A stretch of DNA of 64,000 nucleotides from assembly GCA_963701375.1 (NCBI GenBank), contig CAVOZT010000001.1, forward strand, positions 186,001 to 250,000, read 5' to 3'. This stretch comes from CAVXTF01 sp963701375 (lineage in GTDB: Bacteria > Actinomycetota > Acidimicrobiia > Acidimicrobiales > CAVXTF01). Each line of letters begins with the position of its first letter. Within the stretch, counting starts at the first letter, position 1. The translations under genes and the position numbers were made by a program. Positions 52,980 through 60,606 of the stretch are shown in pieces. Under the pieces are notes generated by a model that was given only the letters and a program-made list of their open reading frames with translations, ran no database searches and was not told the origin of the DNA.

Positions 52980-53007
52980 ATACTATCGATTTCACGAATA
53001 ATGTCAA
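52980..53007 (-). promoter_or_regulatory. Sigma-70-like promoter for leaderless AurF-like mRNA
   Basis: On the minus strand TTGACA (53007-53002), 16-base spacer, TAGTAT (52985-52980). Only 7 bases remain before ATG 52972, so the transcript would start at the initiation codon. Confidence 0.7.
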
Positions 53008-53206
53008 ATCATCAAATCTTCAGATCTGTTGAGGTGTCCGTGTCCGGAGCTCCTCCAGGGCCTTTAGGGTGGTTTCACGAGGCGGGAGCCTCGTACAGGA
53101 AGCTCTTAGGAATCGCCAAGCCACCTGCAAGGCCGGCCGGGTCTACTTGATGAAGACAGCCCCGAACAGCTCGGGAGCACACCAAGCACTCAAAGGGTGA
53201 CCCCAG

Positions 53207-54710
53207 ATGAACGAGAACCCCGAAAGCCCGAAGGCGACTGATCCCCAGGCCTCTGACACAGGGCAGGGCGAGTGCCCACGCACCGAGCCCGGCGCATCCT
53301 CTCAACCAACTCACGTATACGGTGCCGAGTGGACACCGGGCGCTCAGCCGCATCCGACGTCCGCACCACCAGTCGCGACTCCGCCCGCCGTACCTCCGCC
53401 CGTCGGGACCACGCCCGTCGCACCTCCGCCGGCACATTCCCCCTGGCCCTCTCCGCACTTCGGACCTCCACCACCTCAGAGCCAGGGACACTGGGGTCCG
53501 CCGTCGTGGCCACCCACGGGCGGGACAGGTCATTGGTCAGGCGGCGCCTCCCCTCGGCCAGCCAATCGCAAGAGGGGGATGCTCGCCACCGCGTTGGCGT
53601 TGTTGCTGGCCGTGACCGCACTCCTCGGCGTGCTCGTCGGGCACACGGTCTGGCCTAACGCGACCGCGACGAGCGGCGTGCAGAACACGGGAATACCGTT
53701 CCACTACGGATCGAATGGCTCGACCAGCACGAGCGGCCCGAACGGTTCGTCGTCCGGTTCGGGATCTGCGGCATCGATCGCAGCCAAGGTGGATCCCGGT
53801 CTCGTCGATGTCAACACGAAACTCAGCCTCGAGAACCCCCCCGTCGCAGGAGCGGGCACCGGCATGGTGTTGACGTCCAACGGCATCGTGCTCACCAATA
53901 ACCACGTCGTCGAAGGCGAGACGTCCATCACCGTCACCGACATCGGCAACGGCAAGACGTACAGCGCCACGGTCGTTGGTTACGACCGCAGCGCGGACGT
54001 AGCGGTCCTCCAGTTGGCGAACGCTTCGGGACTATCTACCGTCACGCTCGCAAGCTCGGGCGTCTCCAAAGGTGAGCAAGTCGTGGCGATCGGAAACGCC
54101 GGAGGTACCGGCGGTACACCTACCTACAGCGTCCGGCACGGTCACTGCGACCAACCAGTCGATCACAGCATCTGACGCGGCCACGGGCGCGTCGGAGCAG
54201 TTGACCGGGCTTCTCGAGACCGACGCGAACATCGTTGCTGGTGACTCGGGCGGTCCACTCGTCAACAGTTCCGGAGAGGTTGTCGCAATGGACACCGCGG
54301 CTGCCCAGGGCTTCCAATTCCAATCTCAGGGCACTCAGGGCTATGCGATCCCGGTCAGCACGGCTGCGACGACTGCCCACGCTATCCTCGACGGCACTTC
54401 TTCGAGCACGGTCCACGTAGGAGCAACTGCGTTCTTGGGAGTTGAGGTCGAGTCCGCACAAGCGAGTGGTTCTGGAACGTCCGGCGCGGTAATCGCTTTA
54501 GTCGTCCAGGGCGGTCCGGCAGCGAATGCCGGTCTCACAGCCGGCGATACGATCACTGCCCTCGGCGGCAAGGGAGTGAGCTCACCTGAGGGGCTCACAC
54601 AGGTGATGCTCTCGCAGAAGCCCGGTAACACCGTTCAGGTCGAGTACCTCGACTCTTCGGGCCGGCAGCAGTCGGCATCGGTACAACTCGGGAACGGCCC
54701 TCCGCAGTGA
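53207..54710 (+). CDS. HtrA/DegP-like S1C serine protease with PDZ domain (one frameshift)
   Basis: About 500 residues after correction. A Pro-rich cytoplasmic N-terminus (about residues 35-120) precedes one transmembrane helix (LATALALLLAVTALLGVLVG). The extracytoplasmic trypsin-like domain has catalytic His in TNNHV, Asp in DRSADVAVL and Ser in AGDSGGPLV, followed by a C-terminal PDZ domain (FLGVEVESAQASG … ANAGLTAGDTITALGG). The frame breaks at 54131-54135: TYSV is followed one base later by SGTVTATNQ. It acts in envelope protein quality control or signalling. Its stop overlaps the next gene's GTG. Confidence 0.88.
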
Positions 54711-55588
54711 CGAGTGCATCCGGCGCCGAATCGTCCACTGTCTTGGACGAAGCGTACGACCGGATGCAGTTCGCGGGATTCGAATTGCCCAACGGGTTCG
54801 TCAACCACGGACCGATGGCATGCGAGGCTCTTGCCGCTCTCAGCTGCGAGGACGAGATCGACAACTGGGCGAGGCGATTCGCGGGTTCGTCCAGTAACCC
54901 GGTCGACCCGGTTGCATCTCGTCGTTTCGAGTGGGCCGACGCTCTCGGGAAATACGAGAGGCTTCCCGAATGGATCGGCTATTTCGATGCGAGGATCGCA
55001 GACGACGGATGGCCCGTGATCATCGAGGAGTGGGTCCCGAGGCTGTTGCCCGGCCTCGCTGTCGCCCTGTTTCACGGGGAAATCAGAGTCGCTCACACGG
55101 TCAGGGCGATCGACGCCTCCGATACCGAGTCGCGGCGATCGGAGCTCGCACGGTCTTTGGGCTACTGGGCGGCGAGGTTCCGGCCCGGCGCGCCGACAGA
55201 ACATGATTCTGGTGACGAGGTCACTCACGCAGTCCTCGCCTCCGCAGCGGAATGTGCTCGCAGGTACCTAGCTCATCCCGACATATTCAATCTCCACGGC
55301 GTGACGGGCGCCATGGCCCTCGAGATCCTCGCCCCTCATCTCACCGACGCTGGTTCGGCCCTGGGACTCGCACAACTTCGCGCCGATCATGCCGCGCTGT
55401 ACGGGGGTGCGGACGAGATCGCCGGTGTCGGCACGATCGAATTCGCCGCAACCGATTTCGCTCGTGCGGCCGCTGCGAGCGGCGACCCGCACCAGGTAAA
55501 GCTCGTCGAGGCCTGCCGGCGTGGATTCGATGCGACCGGCGACCCCGCTTTTGCCGCGGCGGCAGGAGTCGTGACCGGGCTCGTTTGA
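54707..55588 (+). CDS. Questin oxidase-like (DUF4243) protein
   Basis: 293 residues related to the fungal anthraquinone-ring-opening questin oxidase family and its bacterial relatives. LDEAYDRMQFAGFELPNGFVNHGPMACEAL is the typical N-terminus with the conserved N-H-G-P-M; LPGLAVALFHGEIRVAHTVRAI near 110 and SLGYWAARF near 145 are further family motifs. It starts at GTG 54707, overlapping the protease stop, so both may be translated together. The chemistry of bacterial members is unknown. Confidence 0.78.
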   Translation: MTSASGAESSTVLDEAYDRMQFAGFELPNGFVNHGPMACEALAALSCEDEIDNWARRFAGSSSNPVDPVASRRFEWADALGKYERLPEWIGYFDARIADDGWPVIIEEWVPRLLPGLAVALFHGEIRVAHTVRAIDASDTESRRSELARSLGYWAARFRPGAPTEHDSGDEVTHAVLASAAECARRYLAHPDIFNLHGVTGAMALEILAPHLTDAGSALGLAQLRADHAALYGGADEIAGVGTIEFAATDFARAAAASGDPHQVKLVEACRRGFDATGDPAFAAAAGVVTGLV

Positions 55589-55734
55589 TTCACGCTCAGC
55601 CGTAATTCGGGCTCAGGCGCTTCAGATGTCTGGGGGCTCGCAGGCCCCCACCGCGCAATTCCCTCCACGGACCTTCTCCACGTAGAGACGCTTGACCTCC
55701 GCTCGATGCCCAGGCTCGTTCCTTGTTCTTGTTA

Positions 55735-55757
55735 ATTTCTATAGATGTGATAGAAAT
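55735..55757. promoter_or_regulatory. Inverted repeat upstream of the first pst-type binding protein gene
   Basis: ATTTCTAT and ATAGAAAT arms (55735-55742, 55750-55757) around a 7-base centre in an AT-rich patch 60 bases before the GTG. Just upstream GTTCCTT, GTTCTT and GTTAAT follow each other, vaguely like a Pho-box direct repeat. Role in phosphate control is inference. Confidence 0.45.
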
Positions 55758-55817
55758 ACTCGCAATAGGTAAGCAAGGCTCGCACGTGGGCGGGTCACGT
55801 CAACGAGGGGAGAAAAA

Positions 55818-57275
55818 GTGTTCTTGTTCCGCAGACTGAGGCGGGGGGCACTGTTCGGGGCCACAGTCGTAGGTGCGGCCGTCCTCGGACTTGCCGTGGC
55901 CGGCCCGGCGGGCGCCACCGTCGTGTCGCCGGCGAACAACACGATCATCGGCAGTGGTGGGAACACCCCTTACGCCGTGATATCAGCGCTGGCGAACCTC
56001 TTCAACGAGTCTCAGGGCTGCAACCTGATCGTCCCCAACGGAACGACGCAGCCGTTGAACTACAGCTGCCCCTCGGGTGGCTCACTGCCCCCGGGCAACC
56101 CGCCGTTCGGATACGGCGCACCGTCTGTCGGTAGCTCGTACTCAGAGAACCCGTTCAACGACGTCGTCGAAGTGGAGCCCGGAATTGGTTCGAGCGCCGG
56201 CATCACCCAGCTCGAGAACCAAGGGGCGCACACGACGAACACTGCACCCGTCAGCTTCGCTTCGTCCGCCAGGGGGCCGAACCTCGGCGCCGGCGGCAAG
56301 TACGACGACCAGGGCCTCAACTTCGTGGCCTACGCCGCTGACGGCGTGGACTATGTGATCTACAAGAAAGTGGCAGGTGTTGCGACGCCGGCGTCCACCA
56401 TCTCGGGCCTCACCCAGGCTCAGCTGCAGGGCATCTGGAGCGGTGCCGACAAGTGCTGGTCCGACGTCGGTGCAACGGGCGCGAGTGCCAACGACCTGAT
56501 CGACCCTTACAGCACGGTCACTTCGTCGGCCATCACCTCGACCTGGGATGCGTTCTTAGCGCCTGACAACTCCGAGACTTACGTCGACGGGCAAACGACA
56601 TGGCCCCCGGCCACCCTGCCCAAGTGCCTGAACGGCCAGACCGCCGTATACACCGGTCCTCACTTCACCAACTACGCCCAATCGCACACGGTGATCCAGA
56701 ACGAACTGGGAGACGTCGTGAAAAACGGGGACCAGGCTTACGCGATCACGTTCTTCTCATACGGCCGCTACGAGCAGCAGAAGAGCAGCACGGCCGCAAA
56801 GAAGAGCGCCCTCGGGGCCATCGGGGCGCCCGCGGTCTCACCGACCGAGACCACGATCCTGAACGGCACCTACCCGGTGCCGGAGAACCTCTACACCGTG
56901 TACTCGGACGGGACGAACCCGAATATCCCCGTCTCCAACCCCGCGACTCTCAACTTCGCCAGTGAGGACGGCTTTTTGTGCAAGCCCAACACGGTGACAG
57001 GGGGGACCACCGGGACCCAGATCACCGACCCGGTGACGGGGCTCACATACAGGTCAGAGATCGAGTCGGCGATACTGGCTCAAGGGTTCTTCCCGCTCGA
57101 CGGCCTGGCAGTGAACGTGCCATTCCAGGAGGGCACGCCCACAACTCCCGCGGACGCCATTACGAGCTTCACCTCCTCGTCGTATTACCAGTACGACACC
57201 CCGCCGGTCTCGGGCGGGCAGGAGGAGGGGTACTGCAACGTCGTCACCACCGACGGCAATACCGGCCATCAGTGA
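55818..57275 (+). CDS. Secreted PstS-like substrate-binding protein
   Basis: 485 residues with a signal peptide (LFGATVVGAAVLGLAVAGPAGA). The mature part follows the PstS-type periplasmic-binding fold: GSGGNTPYAVISALANLF at the start, SSAGITQLENQG near 130, GLTQAQLQGIWSGADKCWSDVG near 200, the YAITFFSYGRY segment near 310. It is longer than E. coli PstS (about 340) and has insertions rich in Asn, Thr and Gly. GAGGGGAG lies 5 bases before GTG 55818. Upstream of pstCAB, it is the likely primary binding protein for phosphate or a similar anion. Confidence 0.82.
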   Translation: MFLFRRLRRGALFGATVVGAAVLGLAVAGPAGATVVSPANNTIIGSGGNTPYAVISALANLFNESQGCNLIVPNGTTQPLNYSCPSGGSLPPGNPPFGYGAPSVGSSYSENPFNDVVEVEPGIGSSAGITQLENQGAHTTNTAPVSFASSARGPNLGAGGKYDDQGLNFVAYAADGVDYVIYKKVAGVATPASTISGLTQAQLQGIWSGADKCWSDVGATGASANDLIDPYSTVTSSAITSTWDAFLAPDNSETYVDGQTTWPPATLPKCLNGQTAVYTGPHFTNYAQSHTVIQNELGDVVKNGDQAYAITFFSYGRYEQQKSSTAAKKSALGAIGAPAVSPTETTILNGTYPVPENLYTVYSDGTNPNIPVSNPATLNFASEDGFLCKPNTVTGGTTGTQITDPVTGLTYRSEIESAILAQGFFPLDGLAVNVPFQEGTPTTPADAITSFTSSSYYQYDTPPVSGGQEEGYCNVVTTDGNTGHQ

Positions 57276-57344
57276 TCCGCCTGCGTCAGTGATGAGCCTG
57301 CCCGGCGCAGGCGGACCCAACTCCACTGCCTGGGACCGAGACAA

Positions 57345-57381
57345 GGCGGGGGCCGCTTCTGTTCGAGAAGCGGCCCTCGCC
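57345..57381 (+). terminator. Strong hairpin after the first binding protein gene
   Basis: 16-bp stem (arms 57345-57360 and 57366-57381, one G-U pair) with GTTCG loop, about 70 bases after the stop. It probably attenuates read-through, giving more binding protein than permease, a common pst arrangement. Confidence 0.8.
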
Positions 57382-57383
57382 AC

Positions 57384-57402
57384 AGCTCCTCGAAAAGGAG
57401 CT
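57384..57402 (+). terminator. Second hairpin ahead of pstC
   Basis: AGCTCCT (57384-57390), loop CGAAA, AGGAGCT (57396-57402), then AATCTTTA. It follows the first hairpin at once. The AT-rich stretch after it (57403-57450) may hold a separate pstC promoter. Confidence 0.6.
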
Positions 57403-57548
57403 AATCTTTACTAAATCGATCTAAAAGACTGATTTAATTGAAATAAGGGATGACTAGGTAGGGCGGTCACCGTTCGAGGGGCCGACCGGGTTGAAGCGGA
57501 TCGCCCTCGGGCGCTCACGGGAACGACGAGCGGGGGAACGGCGGGTTC

Positions 57549-58562
57549 ATGAGCATCACCGACATACGGCAGGTGCTGGGAGAAGGCGCCGGCGAACCGC
57601 CTATCCCGCGATGGATCGAGAAGCTACCGAACGCTTTCGACCGGTGGGTCTACCGCGGCGGGGTCCGGTTGGTCGCGTTGTCGACGCTGCTCGTCCTGTT
57701 CCTGATCGGGGTCTTCCTCTTCGCCAAAGGTCTGCCGGCTTTCAGGTCACAAGGGCTCCACTTCTTCACCAACACTGGTTTTCAGACGGAGCCCACTAAG
57801 ACAGGACCTCCCGTCTTCGGGATCAGGAGCGCGCTCACGGGCACGGTGATCACCTCGGTGTTCGCGATGATCATCGGGGTCCCCGTCGCGATCGCCGCGG
57901 CACTGTTCATCTCCGAGTTCGCCCCGGCGAGGCTGAAGCCGCCCGCTACCTCGCTCATCGATCTGCTCGCTGCTGTCCCGAGCGTCGTATACGGGCTCTG
58001 GGGCTTCATCTTCTTGTCGCCGCACATGGTCGGCGTCGCCCAATGGATGTCGGTGCACCTCTCGTTCATTCCCTTCTTTCGTGTGTCGACACCCCTCTTC
58101 ACCTCTTCGCAGTTCATAGCGGGAACGATTCTCGGCTTGATGGTCGTGCCGATAATCGCCTCGATATCGCGCGAGGTCTTCTCGCTCACGCCCGTCGCCG
58201 AGCGCGAGGCCGCGATCGTGCTCGGGGCAAGCCGCGCGACGGTGGTTCGCCGGGTGGTACTTCCGTTCGGCCGGGGCGGGGTGATCGGGGCGATCATGCT
58301 CGGGCTCGGTCGCGCGATGGGCGAGGCGATAGCCGTTGCGATCATCCTGAGCCTCAGTTTCAGCAACCCGTACCACATCCTGCAGGTTGGGGGCACCACG
58401 ATCGCCTCACTGATCGCGGTCAGGTTCGGCAGCGGTGGCCAGCTTGGGTTGCCGGCCCTTCTTGCAGCGGGCTTCTCCTTGTTCGTGTTCACGCTGATCG
58501 TGAACACGGCCGCTTCGTTCATAGTGAACCGGTCCCGGAGTGCTGCGGCGGTGGAGCTATGA
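57549..58562 (+). CDS. pstC: Phosphate ABC transporter permease PstC
   Basis: 337 residues. A hydrophilic N-terminus leads to the first helix (RLVALSTLLVLFLIGVFLF). The binding-protein-dependent permease domain follows, with TGTVITSVFAMIIGVPVAIAAALF, DLLAAVPSVVYGLWGF and the EAA-type cytoplasmic loop EREAAIVLGASRATVVRRVVLP near 218. These sequences are typical of PstC. It forms the membrane channel with PstA. Start ATG 57549; pstA follows after 19 bases. Confidence 0.93.
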   Translation: MSITDIRQVLGEGAGEPPIPRWIEKLPNAFDRWVYRGGVRLVALSTLLVLFLIGVFLFAKGLPAFRSQGLHFFTNTGFQTEPTKTGPPVFGIRSALTGTVITSVFAMIIGVPVAIAAALFISEFAPARLKPPATSLIDLLAAVPSVVYGLWGFIFLSPHMVGVAQWMSVHLSFIPFFRVSTPLFTSSQFIAGTILGLMVVPIIASISREVFSLTPVAEREAAIVLGASRATVVRRVVLPFGRGGVIGAIMLGLGRAMGEAIAVAIILSLSFSNPYHILQVGGTTIASLIAVRFGSGGQLGLPALLAAGFSLFVFTLIVNTAASFIVNRSRSAAAVEL

Positions 58563-58581
58563 CGCACATCAGGGAGAACCG

Positions 58582-59715
58582 GTGAGCGAGACCCTCACAC
58601 TCGAGCGTCAGCACGAACAGCAAGAGCCGCTGCGCTCTCCCGCACCGCGCCGCAAGAGACCGAAGGACATGCGCGCCGAGGACCTGTGGGTTCTGTTCGG
58701 TTGTGCAAGCTCTGCGGTCGCGGCCGTGTGGCTTCTCTTCGACCAGTTCACCAGACTCTCGGGCGCATTCGGTTTCGTTGTCTGTTCCGTCCTGGTTTTC
58801 CTTGCCCTCTACTGGGTGGTGGTCGTCCAGCTTCACGGTCGCCTGGTGGCGAACGACCGACTTCTTTCCGCGGCTGTCGCGATCGGCACGCTCGTCTTGG
58901 CGATCCCGCTGGTGCTGATGCTCGTATTCCTCGTCCAGAAGGGTTGGGGACTTCTGAGCGTTCACCTGTTCTTGAAGGACCTGAAGGGTGTGGGCCCTTT
59001 GAGCCGGCCGGGGTCCGGAGGGCTCGCCATGGCGATCGTCGGGACTCTCGAGCAGGTCGGACTCGCCATTGTCTGGGGCGTCCCTGCGGGAATCATCACC
59101 GCCATCTTCTTGAACGAGGTAGGCGGACGCTTCACCTCGACGGTGCGAACCGTCGTCACTGCGATGGCCGGCCTCCCGTCGATCATGGCTGGCGTCTTCA
59201 TCTACTCGATATGGATCGTGACTTTGGGGGAGGGGTTCTCTGGACTTGCGGGTTCCTTCGCGATCGCCATAATGCTTCTGCCCTCGATCACCCGCACGAC
59301 AGAAGAGGTCTTGAAGGTTGTCCCGGGGGGTCTTCGCGAAGCCGCTCTCGCACTCGGAGCGCCGGAATGGCGAACGGTTTGGTCCGTTGTCCTGCCAACT
59401 GCGAGGACCGGCATCATCACCGCTGTGGTGCTCGGAGTCGCAAGGGCGATCGGCGAAACCGCCCCGCTTTTGTTCACGATATTCGGGAACAATTTCATAA
59501 ACGCCAATCCGTTCCACGGTCCCCAATCATCGTTGACGCTCTTTCTCTTCCAGAAGATCAAGAGTCCGAATCCGGCTCAGGTGAGCCTGGCCTACACGGC
59601 AGCTCTCGTCCTAGTGATGATCGTCCTGTTCCTCTTCACGATCACGAGGATTCTCGGTAGGAGCAAAAGAAGCGGCACTCGGCTGTCGCGAGCAGACAAG
59701 GCGGTGCAGAGTTGA
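58582..59715 (+). CDS. pstA: Phosphate ABC transporter permease PstA
   Basis: 377 residues. After a basic N-terminal tail there are three or four extra helices before the permease domain, which has GTLEQVGLAIVWGVPAGIITAIFLNE, TAMAGLPSIMAGVFIY and the EAA loop LREAALALGAPEWRTVWSVVLP near 250. The GETAPLLFT segment near 290 is diagnostic of PstA. GTG 58582 has AGGGAG 7 bases upstream. TTGA overlap with pstB. Confidence 0.93.
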   Translation: MSETLTLERQHEQQEPLRSPAPRRKRPKDMRAEDLWVLFGCASSAVAAVWLLFDQFTRLSGAFGFVVCSVLVFLALYWVVVVQLHGRLVANDRLLSAAVAIGTLVLAIPLVLMLVFLVQKGWGLLSVHLFLKDLKGVGPLSRPGSGGLAMAIVGTLEQVGLAIVWGVPAGIITAIFLNEVGGRFTSTVRTVVTAMAGLPSIMAGVFIYSIWIVTLGEGFSGLAGSFAIAIMLLPSITRTTEEVLKVVPGGLREAALALGAPEWRTVWSVVLPTARTGIITAVVLGVARAIGETAPLLFTIFGNNFINANPFHGPQSSLTLFLFQKIKSPNPAQVSLAYTAALVLVMIVLFLFTITRILGRSKRSGTRLSRADKAVQS

Positions 59716-60575
59716 GCTGGCGGTCGAGTGTCGCAACCGGTGGAGTTATTGATGTCCCCGTCCTTGCGACGAACGGCATCTTGCCGGACGAGACGAGCGA
59801 GAAGCGAGCGGCCCGCCTCCAAGCCGACGGGGTCTGCGCGTGGTTCGGCGGACGCCTCGTGTTGGACCGCGTTTCGCTCGTCATGGAGAGATCGACGGTT
59901 ACGGCGCTCATCGGGCCTTCCGGGTGCGGAAAGTCGACGTTCCTTCGGATCCTCAACCGTATGCACGAGGTGACGCCGGGAGCCGAGCTCGCGGGGACGG
60001 TCCATCTCGACGGTGTCGAGATCTACGGACCCACGCAACGCGCCACCGAGACCAGATTCCAAATCGGAATGGTCTTCCAGAAGCCCAACCCTTTTCCCGC
60101 CATGTCGATCTACGACAACGTGCTTTCCGGCCTCCGCTTCAGCCGCATCCGCGTTCGGAACGCGGACGCACTTGTGGAGGAGATGCTCACCAAAGCTGGG
60201 CTGTGGAACGAGGTCCGGAACCGTCTGAAGTCCTTGGGCGGAGAACTCTCCGGGGGCCAACAGCAACGGCTCTGCATTGCGCGCGCCCTTGCGGTGAGGC
60301 CGTCGGTTCTGCTCATGGACGAACCCTGCTCGGCGCTCGACCCGACCTCGACAAGGCGCATCGAGGAGACCATCCGTGACATTGCAGACGAGGTGACGGT
60401 CGTCATCGTCACTCACAACATGCAACAGGCACAGCGTGTATCTCAGAACTGCGCTTTCTTCCTGGCGGGCGAGAACGAGCCAGGACGTCTCGTCGAATCC
60501 GGACCGACGGAATCGATCTTCTCGGATCCTTCCGACTCGAGGACGTCTGACTACGTGAATGGTCGCTTCGGATGA
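59712..60575 (+). CDS. pstB: Phosphate ABC transporter ATP-binding protein PstB
   Basis: 287 residues. Walker A GPSGCGKST, LNRMHEVTPGAELAGTV and VFQKPNPFPAMSIYDNV (both strongly PstB-specific), signature LSGGQQQRLCIARALA, Walker B VLLMDEPCSALDP and switch VTHNMQQAQRVS are present. An N-terminal extension of about 35 residues precedes the usual start. TTG 59712 overlaps pstA. The stop overlaps the next gene's ATG (ATGA) and lies in a 30-base-period imperfect duplication. Confidence 0.95.
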   Translation: MSWRSSVATGGVIDVPVLATNGILPDETSEKRAARLQADGVCAWFGGRLVLDRVSLVMERSTVTALIGPSGCGKSTFLRILNRMHEVTPGAELAGTVHLDGVEIYGPTQRATETRFQIGMVFQKPNPFPAMSIYDNVLSGLRFSRIRVRNADALVEEMLTKAGLWNEVRNRLKSLGGELSGGQQQRLCIARALAVRPSVLLMDEPCSALDPTSTRRIEETIRDIADEVTVVIVTHNMQQAQRVSQNCAFFLAGENEPGRLVESGPTESIFSDPSDSRTSDYVNGRFG

Positions 60576-60606
60576 AGCGCAAAGGTGAATCGTCGCTTCG
60601 GATAAA
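60556..60606 (+). repeat. Imperfect 21-bp direct repeat (30-bp period) across the pstB stop
   Basis: Copies at 60556-60576 and 60586-60606 match at 19 of 21 positions. In the pstB frame the second copy reads VNRRFG followed by TAA, echoing the true end VNGRFG and TGA. Confidence 0.9.

Noticed and set aside
53024..53045. CAGATCTG palindrome upstream of the AurF-like gene as TetR operator
   Set aside because: Only the 8-bp core is symmetric, and it lies upstream of the -35; too weak to call.
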